64,000 nucleotides of DNA. Origin: Lonepinella koalarum (GTDB lineage Bacteria; Pseudomonadota; Gammaproteobacteria; Enterobacterales; Pasteurellaceae). The position numbers and the translations under genes are program-made. Positions 26,623 through 35,790 of the stretch are shown here, one piece after another. The notes under the pieces were generated by a model that made no database searches, was not told the origin of the DNA, and was given only the letters and a program-made list of their open reading frames with translations. Where the stretch lies: contig NZ_CP170642.1 in the NCBI RefSeq assembly GCF_042926695.1, positions 1,798,001 to 1,862,000 on the forward strand, written 5' to 3'. The stretch's first letter is position 1. Every line of letters starts with the position of its first letter.

Positions 26623-28138
26623 TCATACTGCCCCCATAAGTCGGAGCTTTGCGTAAGCCTTGGTAGTCTTCGTCTTGCTCCGACCTTGGTATCACATAAT
26701 TTAATGCAAAAGTAAATGACAAGGCATCCGCCAAATCAGGCGAATGAGCCATTTCTTTTTTGCTCTGCATTTTCAGCCGTCTGGAACTGTCGTATTCTGC
26801 TGACAACATCAGCAAATCGCTTTCGAAAATATCGTTATCGGGAATATCTGCCCCATTTTCGAGCCATTGGTTCATTCTGTCCCACATTTCCGCCCGCTTG
26901 TTAACATAGGCATCAGGTTCATCGGCTTTACGGCTTGCCTTAATGTCCATCACTCGGTCTGAATAACCCAACTCCACCAAGCGGGAATAAACGCCCAAGC
27001 CTAGACCTACGGCATCTACAAACATCATGTCGACCTTGTATTCATGAATCACATCAACACAACGTCCCACAATCGCCATTAAATCAGGCTGTTTAAACCG
27101 CCACGCTTTCAGCACTTTCTGCCCTTGACGTAACACAATCGCTGTACTGTCTTTACCACCAGCAGCGGGGTCAACACCACATACAATCGCTCCGTAAGGT
27201 TTAAATTCTGCCTTGCGGGCTTCTCGTACGGCGACCGAATTAATAAACGCATTTTCGCTGGATTGAAAGGCTTCTTCAGGGGTAATCGGGTATTGCTCAC
27301 GAAACAAGGCAAGCCGTTCTTCAGGTGAACCCTTAAACTCTCGCATTTTAGCTTGTCGCCACGCTAACTGCTCATCGTCAATGCCATACAAGACTTGATA
27401 ATCCCGTTCTTCAGAACTAAACTCCACCCCCGTTGCACTTTGACGATATTCTTTCATCGCCGTCCACGGATAAAACACGGGTGTGTATTCATTTTCACCC
27501 CGTATGGCTTGTTCCCACGTTTGATGAAAATATTCACCTATGCCGTTTGCGGTAGATTCAAGAAAAATCATGGAGCCGTCACCACTGGGTACAGTTTGCA
27601 TTACTCCAGCGGTCATCTCCGCTTGGTTTTTACTGCGTGACACTTCCGACCAATGCAAACATTGAATGGTCGAACCGTGTCCCACATTTTTACTACCTGC
27701 CGTGGCGGTTTTAAACGCACTATCCACATCGGTGAAGGCTAATTCATTGGTGCTATTGCGGTGAGCTTTCGGCTTAAATTCATCAGGGGCGTTATCATGG
27801 TAACGCTTAATCATCTCGAACAGCTCTTTAGTCGCACTGTCTAAATGCGTCAACACAAGGGCTTTCGTCCCCCTGTGGTAAATCGCCCACCAATAATACA
27901 ACGCCCCAATAAAGGTGGATAACCCCATTTGCCGAGCTTTCAATACAATAAATCTTGCTCGATGTTGCATCTGCATTTGGTCGTAGAACTTATCCAACAA
28001 ATCTAACTGCACCGAATTTAATACAAAGGGAATCACCCCTTGATTTTTGGTACGGATTTTCAAACAGTAATAGGCAAAAGCCTGAAAGTTACGCCGAAAT
28101 TCATCACGCAGACGATCGACCTGTTCCGAGTTCGCCAT
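26606..28138 (-). CDS. terL: Terminase large subunit
   Basis: 510 residues from MANSEQVDRL. N-terminal ATPase: Walker A-like LKARQMGLSTF near residue 64, Walker B/catalytic region IQCLHWSEVSRSK near 160. C-terminal nuclease: AIVCGVDPAAGGKDSTAIV near 320 with metal-binding Asp, and later MMFVDAVGLG. Packages DNA into the procapsid with the portal. It overlaps terS by 35 bases. Confidence 0.9.
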   Translation of the reverse strand: MANSEQVDRLRDEFRRNFQAFAYYCLKIRTKNQGVIPFVLNSVQLDLLDKFYDQMQMQHRARFIVLKARQMGLSTFIGALYYWWAIYHRGTKALVLTHLDSATKELFEMIKRYHDNAPDEFKPKAHRNSTNELAFTDVDSAFKTATAGSKNVGHGSTIQCLHWSEVSRSKNQAEMTAGVMQTVPSGDGSMIFLESTANGIGEYFHQTWEQAIRGENEYTPVFYPWTAMKEYRQSATGVEFSSEERDYQVLYGIDDEQLAWRQAKMREFKGSPEERLALFREQYPITPEEAFQSSENAFINSVAVREARKAEFKPYGAIVCGVDPAAGGKDSTAIVLRQGQKVLKAWRFKQPDLMAIVGRCVDVIHEYKVDMMFVDAVGLGLGVYSRLVELGYSDRVMDIKASRKADEPDAYVNKRAEMWDRMNQWLENGADIPDNDIFESDLLMLSAEYDSSRRLKMQSKKEMAHSPDLADALSFTFALNYVIPRSEQDEDYQGLRKAPTYGGSMINGNV

Positions 28139-28571
28139 TGTCAATACTCTCCAACCATTGGGAAAAATCCGTCGTCGTGCCTGTGGCTTGGTTTTCGGTA
28201 CTGGCTCCTAATGCCAACCGATATACCTTTTGCAAATCAACCAATGAACTAGTGAGCGATTTCATATCCCCAGCTTTCTCACAAGTAGAAATCTTGATAA
28301 TAATATCAGATTGAGCAATACGAATAGCCTTTAACGTTGTTGTTTCAAACTCAGATAATTCATCCGCACGGTTTTCAATAGATTTCTCAATGGATTTTGC
28401 TTCCAATTTACTTCCAATCTGCTTCCTTTCATTTTCCCATTGTTCACGCATCACTTTTTTAGAAAACGTGCTATACGGAATATCAAAGGCTTCGGCAAAA
28501 TCACGAGTAGACAAAGAAGACTTTACAAATTCAAGTTTAATTGCAACCCAATCATAAGATTTCTTCGCCAT
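28104..28571 (-). CDS. terS: Terminase small subunit
   Basis: 155 residues. N-terminal helix-turn-helix (WVAIKLEFVKSSLSTRDFAEAFDIPYSTFSKKVMREQW), then a helical oligomerisation region and a polar tail. Recognises the packaging site and recruits TerL. Gene order and overlap with terL support the call. Confidence 0.75.
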   Translation of the reverse strand: MAKKSYDWVAIKLEFVKSSLSTRDFAEAFDIPYSTFSKKVMREQWENERKQIGSKLEAKSIEKSIENRADELSEFETTTLKAIRIAQSDIIIKISTCEKAGDMKSLTSSLVDLQKVYRLALGASTENQATGTTTDFSQWLESIDNGELGTGRSSA

Positions 28572-28574
28572 AAC

Positions 28575-28907
28575 CTACCCCAACCAATACCCAACGATAC
28601 TACCTAACAGCAACCCTGCCATAATCCGATACCCCAAACAACATTGACAATTCGTTCCATATGCAAACAACAACGCTAACTGCTTCCCTTGTTTAAAGAG
28701 AAACGGCAATTCTTCCACCGGCTTTTCACATACCCACGCAATCTTTTGTTCCGCAAATGGATCTTCTTCCACTTCATCATAGCCCACATAGACTAATTCC
28801 GAACTCATCGACCTTGCTTTGGCTTTCGCTTCTCGCACTGTTTCCGCTAGAATCGCTAAGGTTTCTGTTTCACCGTGAAAAGGGTAAGTGAAATAACAAT
28901 TCAACAT
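28575..28907 (-). CDS. Small phage protein with C-terminal membrane helix
   Basis: 110 residues: a soluble N-terminal domain of 80 residues and a hydrophobic C-terminus (YRIMAGLLLGSIVGYWLG), with CQCC just before it. First gene of the late operon before terS. Function unknown. Confidence 0.5.
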   Translation of the reverse strand: MLNCYFTYPFHGETETLAILAETVREAKAKARSMSSELVYVGYDEVEEDPFAEQKIAWVCEKPVEELPFLFKQGKQLALLFAYGTNCQCCLGYRIMAGLLLGSIVGYWLG

Positions 28908-29012
28908 TATTTTCGCTCTCTCTGAATTAAAAAAGGCGACCTTTCAATCACCTAAAACAAACTGCGGTTCTGTGCATCGTCATTTTGAGCAGTTGGTTTT
29001 TATTCGTTGCAA

Positions 29013-29042
29013 TAAAAAACCCCAAGCATTGCTGCTCAGGGC
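29013..29042 (-). terminator. Intrinsic terminator before the late operon
   Basis: CCCTGAGCA against TGCTTGGGG (one weak pair) followed by TTTTTT on the minus strand. It stands between the Q/hicAB region and the late genes, the usual site of a terminator relieved by Q. The rest of 28908-29134 shows no gene. Confidence 0.6.
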
Positions 29043-29134
29043 TGTAAATTCTTTCGTGCATTTTAAATGTACGAAACCGCACTATAAGTGAAATGATACA
29101 GTTTATGTCTAGACAAATCAAGCATTTTTGTATA

Positions 29135-29471
29135 TTAAACAGCCATTCGATTCACTTTTTCTTGAATTGCCGCTCCCACAAAGGCATTTAACGACATATC
29201 GCCAGCGGCTATCACCGCCATACGGTGTAATTCTTCACTAATCCGCACATTGAATACACCTTTAAAAGGCTTGTCAGGCGTTTTGCCTAATTCCGCACAA
29301 TCACTCAAATACAAATCCACAGACGTACGAAATTCTTTTTTCTAATTCAGGTAAAGTTTCCGCTTCATATGTGACCAAATCCCGAATATATGCTAATTTA
29401 CCAAACAATACATTATTTTCTAAATCAGGCTCAATTGTGCCAACATAGCCTTTATAGTTTAACAACGTCAT
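29135..29471 (-). pseudogene. hicB: HicB-like antitoxin, frame broken
   Basis: Two frames join into one HicB protein: MTLLNYKGYVGTIEPDLENN...LPELEKEF, then the C-terminal RHH part SVDLYLSDCAELGKTPDKPFKGVFNVRISEELH. One extra T in the run at 29336-29341 shifts the frame. Total length is one base more than a multiple of three. The start overlaps the hicA stop. If the extra base is a sequence error, the protein is an intact neutraliser and autorepressor. Confidence 0.75.
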
Positions 29472-29716
29472 AATATACCTACCTGTTTTAAGGATTCTTT
29501 CACTGATTTTAATACACCGCCTTTAATATAATTTTCAGGGTGTGGCTTGTGCAACAAGATAATATGGTCAAGTTTTGTGTTAAAAAATCGAACTCGAGAA
29601 CCTGCCATTTCTTGCTTCTCATATCCTTGTTGAGCAAGCAAAGTGACTAAATCCATCCAAACAAACGTACTTTTAGCCCCTGCCAGTTTCTCTAATAATT
29701 TTTCAGCTTTTCCCAT
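29468..29716 (-). CDS. hicA: HicA-like mRNA interferase toxin
   Basis: 82 residues with the double-stranded-RNA-binding-like fold: GYEKQEMAGSRVRFFN, and HIILLHKPHPENYIKGGVLKSVKESLKQVGIL including the catalytic-type HKPHP. It cleaves mRNA when not bound by HicB. Gene order is toxin then antitoxin, as usual. Confidence 0.85.
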   Translation of the reverse strand: MGKAEKLLEKLAGAKSTFVWMDLVTLLAQQGYEKQEMAGSRVRFFNTKLDHIILLHKPHPENYIKGGVLKSVKESLKQVGIL

Positions 29717-29790
29717 AAACTCAACCTATATTATATTTAGTATCAATTATAGTTACATTTTTTCTATTTTGCAACTATTTTTTGCTACCA

Positions 29791-30180
29791 TTATGCTAAC
29801 ATAATGCACTGATTTTGACTAAGCATTAACTTCAACGATGTTTCTGCTACTCTCATCAAATTAAAATAATGTGCTTTACTCACCCCAAATCTTGTTAAAA
29901 TCCCCCTTTGCGTCACCACCTTATACTTATTCCGCAAATCATACACAGGCAACCGATACGCATAAGTCGCCATAAACAAATCATACAGCTCAGGCGTAAC
30001 TTTTTTCATTACACAAACACAACGGTCAATTTCCATCGCCAACTCGTCCTTAATCGGTACCACTCGCTTTGATTTCATCACGGGCGGAACAGGAATACTT
30101 ACCGACAAGCTCGGATATTCCGTACCTAATCTCGGTGTCGCCCAATATCCCCATTGAATACAAACATCTTTAAAACTCAC
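29791..30180 (-). CDS. Antiterminator Q-like protein
   Basis: 129 residues. The opening SFKDVCIQWGYWATPRLGTEYPS and the C-terminal helix-turn-helix region (RGILTRFGVSKAHYFNLMRVAETSL) match the short Q-type antiterminators of lambdoid phages. Lying after ninG and before the late operon, it is predicted to let polymerase pass terminators ahead of the late genes. It overlaps ninG by four bases. Confidence 0.75.
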   Translation of the reverse strand: MSFKDVCIQWGYWATPRLGTEYPSLSVSIPVPPVMKSKRVVPIKDELAMEIDRCVCVMKKVTPELYDLFMATYAYRLPVYDLRNKYKVVTQRGILTRFGVSKAHYFNLMRVAETSLKLMLSQNQCIMLA

Positions 30181-30744
30181 ATCAACCCCTTACACTTCAC
30201 CTTATACACCCGAATCAATTTCTTAATCTCAGGAATCGTCAACTTCAACGGCTTATGGTCTTTTCTTTCCAACCATTCCACCCGCTCTAGCCCAATTTTC
30301 CGCACTAAATTAATCCGATATTCCGTAATATTCCCACTTAAATGTGTATTGCAAGGCTGACATTGCTTATGGCAATTGTCTTCATTAAACCGTAATTCAG
30401 GGCAAGCCTTGGTGGTGCGATAATGCCCTGCGTGCCATTGCCCCTGATGAAACCGTCCGCACGAAATACAGGGTAAATCCTTATCCCTTAAACGAATAAA
30501 TTGATTGAAGACTTTCTGCAAATCTTTCAACCAATCTTGACGGCTTTTCAAATTCTCCCGAACTTGCTTAATCTTGGCTCGTTCTGCTTTCTCTCGTGCT
30601 TTCCGCTGCTTAATTTTCTCTTTTTCTGCTTGCTCCTTAGCAAACTGCATCGCACAAGCCACCGAACAGACTTTCGCAAAGCTACTGCGTGGCACAAAGT
30701 CCAGTCCGCAAATCTTGCATTTTTTACACCGCACTTTTTTTCAT
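30177..30744 (-). CDS. ninG: NinG-type recombination protein
   Basis: 185 residues are open from 30734. KCKICGLDF...CSVACAMQFAKEQAEKEKIKQRK is the zinc finger and basic helix; CISCGRFHQGQWHAGHYRTTKACPELRFNEDNCHKQCQPCN is the second zinc/HNH-like part. NinG substitutes for RecF/O/R functions in lambda recombination. The natural start is probably ATG 30744 (MKKVRCKKC): an extra T in the seven-base run 30735-30741 hides it. Confidence 0.85.
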
Positions 30745-30753
30745 TATTTCCCC

Positions 30754-30843
30754 TTAAAAGACAACCAACCCCATTTAAGAGACAATCATTTCAATAACAA
30801 AAACAAATCTTTACAATAAGCCAACCCATTTAAGAGACAACCA
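30754..30843. repeat. Three copies of a TTAAGAGACAACCA-type repeat
   Basis: TTAAAAGACAACCA (30754), TTTAAGAGACAATCA (30774) and TTTAAGAGACAACCA (30829), direct repeats between ninB and ninG, followed by an inverted repeat ATTTTCGT/ACGAAAAT (30847-30868). No gene overlaps. They look like binding sites of one protein; which one is not evident. Confidence 0.6.
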
Positions 30844-30870
30844 CCATTTTCGTAACGTCACGAAAATGAT

Positions 30871-31296
30871 CTATCGCCACCGTTCAGGCAACCATTTCCA
30901 ATCATTAAACCGCACGCCATTTTTCAACGCCCCAACTCGTCAGATATTCAATCAAACTCGCCATACGGCTAACGCTCATTTGTGCTGAACTTTCCCGAAT
31001 ATTGACAAATTCCCCCTCTAACCCTGCCACAATCTCAAAGCCCTGTTTAGTCGCTTGTGCGTGAGCGGAAATAAATAACACTTTCCATTGCTCCATACTG
31101 AGCTTTCTACCGTGAAATTCGCACTGATTCGCCACGTCTTGGCACATGGCATGGAACTTAGCATTCTGTTCAAGGTTACGAGTAATCGGCTTAATCTGCA
31201 CCACTAACGGCTTTTTTCTCATCAATTGGCAAAGTGCGAATAAACTCGATTAAATTGCACCGCACTTTTTTCCGATTTAAGCTCAACGTATTTCAT
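30871..31296 (-). pseudogene. ninB: NinB recombination protein, frame broken
   Basis: Joined frames give about 140 residues, the normal NinB length: MKYVELKSEKSAVQ, IEFIRTLPIDEKKPLVVQIKPITRNLEQNAKFHAMCQDVA..., SLIEYLTSWGVENGVRFNDW. NinB (Orf) is a single-strand-binding recombination mediator. Three extra bases (near 31250, 31212-31217 and 30920-30924) break it; ORF length is consistent with exactly three. Confidence 0.8.
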
Positions 31297-31299
31297 CGC

Positions 31300-31377
31300 T
31301 TAATCTCTCATTCCAAGCCAAAATATAAACGCCATAGTGGCGAAATAACCAATAGTAACTATTGCAGCATCAGACAT
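31300..31377 (-). CDS. 25-residue membrane peptide
   Basis: ATG overlaps the stop of the P-like gene (TAATG). MSDAAIVTIGYFATMAFIF and a short basic end form one membrane helix. Coupled translation supports it being real; no known family. Confidence 0.4.
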   Translation of the reverse strand: MSDAAIVTIGYFATMAFIFWLGMRD

Positions 31378-32022
31378 TAATTCACCCTTACCCCTTTAAA
31401 CATCGCTCTCATATTCGCAATGTGTTGGCTAACTTGTTCTTTGCTCGCAGGAATAATCACTTTTTCTGGCAAGGCTGGTTGTGGTTTGGGTACTTTCCAG
31501 CCTGCATCCAATCGTTTTGCCGTACGGTTTAATTCCTGCTGAATTTCTGACCGCAAGTCCTTATCCGTCCACTGGTTCGCACGCTCTTTGCAATACAACC
31601 CTGTAATCAAATACCGCTCTAAATCACTGTCAAATTTAAACCGGTCAATTTCTTCCATACCGTACGCCATAAACGCCACAATGCGTTGATATAGCTGGTC
31701 TTCCGTGGCTAATCCGTGCGGATTGTAGTTTTTCTTACACCACGCAATAAACTCACCCACACTCGGCAAATAACCGTTTGGCTTCGCTCTCGCTTCACGC
31801 ATCCCGCATTTCACCATCTCAAAATTATTCACGCCCTGTTCCTGAAAACCCAAAATCCATTGCTGCTTAATGCGTTTGAGTTGAACAGAATCGATATTCA
31901 ACAACACCGGACAACTGGCGATTAAATTTTTTAAATAACTCATCCACCATACCTGCTACGTCATCATGAAAAACCTTGCCAACAGTGCTTGTTGTGGTAG
32001 CGTTTGAAACTTGATTATTCAT
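31377..32022 (-). pseudogene. Replication protein P-like helicase loader, frame broken
   Basis: Start MNNQVSNATTTSTVGKVFHDD joins at an A/T run (31927-31932, one base too long) to NLIASCPVLLNIDSVQLKRIKQQWILGFQEQG, then 180 residues of lambda P/DnaC-recruiting type (LPSVGEFIAWCKKN). It follows the O-like gene, as in lambda. About 214 residues when joined. Confidence 0.8.
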
Positions 32023-32024
32023 GG

Positions 32025-32911
32025 TTAAAACACCCTTCCCAATCTTCCGGACGATTCCACTGCATCGCATTTTTTCTCCGTAAACGACATCTTCCGCTCC
32101 ACTTCACCAAACTGAATTTGTGATTGCCGTTTCATTTCCAGCTGATCCCATTTTTTCACGCAACTTGTGCGGACTTAAAATATTCGATTTCCAAAAGCCA
32201 TCACGGTTCGCCCACTGGAATAATTCGCAAATTTCACGGTGCGACCGCCTGTCAATCTCTCGAATCAGGCGAACCTCATTCGCCCAGCGATTGATATTCG
32301 GGTATTTTATTTTCGGGTTGAGTTTTTTGCAGTTGGCTAAACATCCATTCCGCTGTCGTCAAATCATCGTTAGAAAATTTTTTCAAGTTTTCGCTTCGGC
32401 GACTTCGTCTGAACTTGTTCGGACGAAGAAGATATTGATTGGTTAATTATTGGTTCAAAAGAGTTATTGGTTCTGGGTACAGATTCTGACCCATCTAAGG
32501 GTACAGTTTCTGACCCATAGGGTACAGATTCTGACCCATCTAAGGGTACAGTTTCTGACCCATCTAAGGGTACAGTTTCTGACCCACTTGATTTAACACT
32601 TGAATTTTTTAGTGATTTTGGTTTTAGTCAGAATTTTTTTCCATGTTTAATTTATACAAATTTGAAGTATTTATGCCACTCTCTTTTTTGCGTTTAATGA
32701 CCAAAATAAATCCTAATTCTTGTAATTTTGTTAACGCCAGTCTTATCGTTGTTTTAGATTTAATGGAACATTTATCTTGTAAATAGGCTAAAGACGGGAA
32801 ACATTCTCCAGTTTCATCATTCGCATTATCCGCAAGGCGTAAAAGGATTAATTTTGTTGTTGAGTCGGGAAGATCTAAATCCCATACATGACCAAGTAGT
32901 TTAGAACTCAT
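32025..32911 (-). pseudogene. Replication protein O-like initiator, frame broken
   Basis: N-terminal winged helix (SKLLGHVWDLDLPDSTTKLILLRLADNANDETGECFPSLAYLQDKC, HTH_36 type), a linker encoded by iterons, and a C-terminal domain NINRWANEVRLIREIDRRSHREICELFQWANRDGFW known from phage O-like proteins. Five extra bases in A/T runs break it; the length remainder agrees with five. It binds the origin and recruits P and DnaB. Confidence 0.8.
32475..32588. repeat. Putative replication origin iterons inside the O-like gene
   Basis: Five copies of a 24-bp unit starting GGGTACAG(A/T)TTCTGACCCA at 32475, 32499 (21 bp), 32520, 32544 and 32568. On the protein level they encode GSE(T/S)VPLD repeats in the linker. 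Position matches the lambda origin, where O-binding iterons lie within gene O; an A/T-rich stretch follows at 32589-32640. Confidence 0.7.
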
Positions 32912-33734
32912 TTTCATTCTCCTGAATAAAAGTTTCCAACGTTGTTTTAAACGTAGTCCAATTTCTCGCTGTTTTTGCAAATTCCTTTAGTTCTTCTACG
33001 TCAAAACCAAGAGAAGTCGCTTTTTTCATAAGTTGCATGACATAACCAAAATTTACATACATTCGATTTTTCAAAATCCCTCGAATGTAACAAAGTTCTC
33101 TGTCAATTTCAGGCATGCGATTAACACTACAAATCTTCGGAATTAAATTAAAAAAATCATTGCTTTTTTCTTCATGAGATTTATCTTTTCCGAATCCAAA
33201 AACACTCTCAAATGCGGAATCAATGGCGTTCAAAATTTCTTCAAGAGAGAATTTCTTCAACCATGATTTAATCGTTTTTTCCCCATTCACATTAACTTCA
33301 TGGGGTTCTATTAATTCGTTTACTTTCTTTGTAATAACCATAACAAGATCTTGATCTAAATTGGCGAGGCTTTCTCGCCATTGCAGCATCATTTCAAGTT
33401 GCTCGCGTTTTTCATTCAGCTCTTGTAATTGTTTTCTTTGCTTTTCAATAACGGAATTATCCGTTAGTAAAATATCCTTTTTACCTAAATTGCAATCTGA
33501 ACAAGATGTAATCAAATTCATCAAATCATCAGATCCGCCCTTGCTGACAGGATTTATATGATCGACGTGTAAAACCACATCAGGTGCAGACTTACCGCAG
33601 TACTGACATTTAAAACCATCTCTTTTAAAAATCTCAAAACGGATTTTCTTAGATAATGGTTTTCTAGCAGTTTTTACGTCTTTTATCGGCATTTCACTTG
33701 CCTTTTTGTTTTTTTTAGTGGATAATCTACCCAT
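32901..33734 (-). CDS. HNH endonuclease-domain protein
   Basis: 277 residues from ATG 33734 (GGAGTAATAAGT upstream). HNH domain about 30-90: FKRDGFKCQYCG, VLHVDHINPVSKGG, ITSCSDCN. A helical C-terminal region of 180 residues follows with a coiled coil at 100-130. It sits between cII and the O-like gene and overlaps the latter by 11 bases. Possibly a replication- or recombination-linked nuclease; could be a homing-type gene. Confidence 0.8.
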   Translation of the reverse strand: MGRLSTKKNKKASEMPIKDVKTARKPLSKKIRFEIFKRDGFKCQYCGKSAPDVVLHVDHINPVSKGGSDDLMNLITSCSDCNLGKKDILLTDNSVIEKQRKQLQELNEKREQLEMMLQWRESLANLDQDLVMVITKKVNELIEPHEVNVNGEKTIKSWLKKFSLEEILNAIDSAFESVFGFGKDKSHEEKSNDFFNLIPKICSVNRMPEIDRELCYIRGILKNRMYVNFGYVMQLMKKATSLGFDVEELKEFAKTARNWTTFKTTLETFIQENENEF

Positions 33735-33787
33735 ACTTATTACTCCTTTATGGATTAAGTAACTAACCACCGCCCAACGGTGGTTTT

Positions 33788-33908
33788 TTATTTGCTAAAC
33801 AAGTACCAACCAAGTAACATAAACGCTACCAAGTAAATGTAAAAAAACTGATCGCTGAGATAAAATCTTTTCAGCCGGTTTAAAAAATTCTTTCACTGGA
33901 GTATTCAT
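33788..33908 (-). pseudogene. Small membrane protein, frame broken
   Basis: ATG overlaps the cII stop (ATGA). Removing one T from the run at 33879-33884 gives MNTPVKEFLNRLKRFYLSD followed by one membrane helix, 39 residues. Unknown function. Confidence 0.4.
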
Positions 33909-34210
33909 TCATTTTCCAAATATTTCTCATGCAAACGGCTATCCAAGCCATTTAACGCCAATAACAACAGCTCAAATTCCTTACGTTCAACGGCAATGTG
34001 CGTGGCTTTATCCACCAGCCCAAAACCATTCGCCGCAATGAAATTCAAGGCGGTTGTTAATTTCTCACCATTCTCACCTGTCAAACGGCAAAGCGTGGAC
34101 GGGTCGCAGTCCATACGATCTGCCACATCTACTTGCTTTTGTGAGCGGTATTTTGTCATCAAAGGATCGGCAAGCTCCCTTGCAGATCTTGTTAACGTAT
34201 TGCGTGCCAT
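33905..34210 (-). CDS. CII-like transcriptional activator
   Basis: 101 residues. The helix-turn-helix (SQKQVDVADRMDCDPSTLCRLTG) and N-terminal RSARELADPLMTKYR match lambda CII. It is the first gene after cro, the place of cII, and is predicted to activate establishment of repressor synthesis. Confidence 0.8.
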   Translation of the reverse strand: MARNTLTRSARELADPLMTKYRSQKQVDVADRMDCDPSTLCRLTGENGEKLTTALNFIAANGFGLVDKATHIAVERKEFELLLLALNGLDSRLHEKYLENE

Positions 34211-34230
34211 TGCATTTGCCTTTGGGTAAA

Positions 34231-34437
34231 TTAGGTTTCAACAGGGAAAATATCTTCAAACGTGCAATTAACGCCGCATTGATTAAATACCGCAATAATC
34301 TTGCGTGCGGTATCTAATTTAGGGGTACGCCGTCCAGTTTCATAATGACCTAATGCCCCTTGTGTAATAGCAACACGTTTAGATAATTCCTGTTGGGTTA
34401 AATTGGCAGATTGTCTAAATTCTAAAATCTTGTTCAT
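34231..34437 (-). CDS. Cro-like repressor
   Basis: 68 residues from MNKILEFRQSANLTQQELSKRVAITQGALGHYETGRRTPKLDTARKII, an XRE helix-turn-helix. Met at 34437 is preferred over 34464. Divergent from cI across a 132-base operator region. Represses the early lytic promoters. Confidence 0.8.
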   Translation of the reverse strand: MNKILEFRQSANLTQQELSKRVAITQGALGHYETGRRTPKLDTARKIIAVFNQCGVNCTFEDIFPVET

Positions 34438-34454
34438 TTTTTTAACTCCGTTAA

Positions 34455-34545
34455 TATTAACCAAATAATACTATATGTAAATTTAAAGATCAACATAAAT
34501 ATACTATTAGTATTTTGCATATTTAATACTTTGCGTAATAATCAA
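34455..34545. promoter_or_regulatory. cI/cro operator region
   Basis: Three sites share the half-site AATACT: near 34467 (AATACTATATG), a perfect palindrome ATACTATTAGTAT at 34501-34513, and near 34525 (AATACTTTGCGTAAT). This is the expected divergent immunity control region. Confidence 0.65.
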
Positions 34546-34569
34546 CATCTAAAATAAGGTAGGTGAATT

Positions 34570-35232
34570 ATGAAAAAACCGTGGAATGACTACGTTCGTG
34601 AATTAATGGCAATCTCTGGCAAAAATCAAAACGATATAGCGGATGCAATGGGGAAAACCCAAGGGGCAATCGGTCACTGGCTAACAGGGAGAAGAACCCC
34701 AAACTTTGATGATGTTGCCCAAATATTAAAAAATCTTAGGTGCGGAGAAAGTTATATTAAACAAAGACGGTACCGTTGAAGATTTTGATGTCAATGTAAC
34801 GCCTGTTAGATTGCGTTCCCATAAAGTCCCCCCTAATCAGCTACGTCCAAGCAGGCATGTGGACGGATATTAATTTACTGCAAGACAGCGAAGATTTTGA
34901 ATATATCCTCACGGATTTAGACGTATCCGAAAATGCCTTTGCCCTGAAAATCAAAGGCGACAGCATGGAGCCTGATTTTATCGAAGGAGATGTGATTATC
35001 GTCGATCCAAAAATCCAACCTCACGCCGGTGAATTTGTAGTGGCTGTTAATGGTGATTATGAAGCAACCTTTAAAAAAATACCGTCCGTTACAAGACTAC
35101 GATAATTACGGTAATCGGCACTTTGAATTAGTGCCCCTCAACCCCGACTACGATAAACTCACCACCTTAAAACAGGCTATTCGCATTGTGGGAACCATGG
35201 TAGAACACCGCATTTATCGGCGGAAACGGTAG
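34570..35232 (+). pseudogene. CI-like repressor with S24 domain, frame broken
   Basis: Joined product 220 residues: XRE helix-turn-helix (KNQNDIADAMGKTQGAIGHWLTGRRTP), cleavage site YVQAGMW, LexA/UmuD-like peptidase with Ser in GDSMEPDFIEGDVIIV and Lys in ATFKKYRP. Extra bases near 34738, in the C run at 34827-34832 and in the A run at 35071-35080 split it; total length is a multiple of three, as three insertions require. If real, immunity would be lost. Confidence 0.8.
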
Positions 35233-35239
35233 GGGAAAT

Positions 35240-35790
35240 ATGGCAACTATCAATGAATTAATCATTCCACAATGGGAAATTGATAATATTATGCAACAAA
35301 AAAAAGATTGTCAATTTCAATCATGCCATATGGAGTAAAAAGCAATTTAATCAGCCAGAGCCAGCTTGGTTAAAATTGGCTTTACCTGTTTTTTGATGAA
35401 AATCAACTCCCTATTACCCATTTAAAATTACAATGGCAATATCGCCCAGCAAGAAGAGCAGAGTTAATCCCTGAAATGAATTTTATGGCAATGTATAAAA
35501 ACCGCCGATTATTTGCCGTAGATCAGGGGCAAAATATCGCTCACCACAACGCATTTACCGATGTTTTGCCTACACCGCCCACACGCATTGAAGGCTGTCA
35601 CTATCACTTATTACACGAAAAAACACAACCAAGAAACAGGTTATCCCATAGAAAAAAAAGATTGAAAAAAACAGATGACTTTTTTCTTTTTTTTCGGAGT
35701 ATTTTTTAGAACAATTTAATTGTTCTTATACGGGGAAAAATACCCCACCCAATTTATAGCAATAATGGACAAATGGAGTTAAGTTTATGA
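35240..35790 (+). pseudogene. CI-linked accessory gene A, frame broken
   Basis: Begins seven bases after cI. Joined product about 180 residues: MATINELIIPQWEIDNIM, LALPVFDENQLPITHLKLQWQ, MAMYKNRRLFAVDQGQN, and HYHLLHEKTNQETGYPIEKK near the C-terminus. Eight extra bases in homopolymers; the length remainder agrees. The stop overlaps the next ATG (ATGA). Family not recognised with certainty. Expressed with the repressor, it is a candidate lysogenic-conversion or immunity gene. Confidence 0.55.

Noticed and set aside
30740..30868. Possible CRISPR array from the three TTAAGAGACAA repeats
   Set aside because: Repeats are short, only three, unevenly spaced, and no cas genes are present.
32475..32588. 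Possible CRISPR array from the GGGTACAG repeats
   Set aside because: Units are directly contiguous without spacers and translate in frame within the O-like gene.
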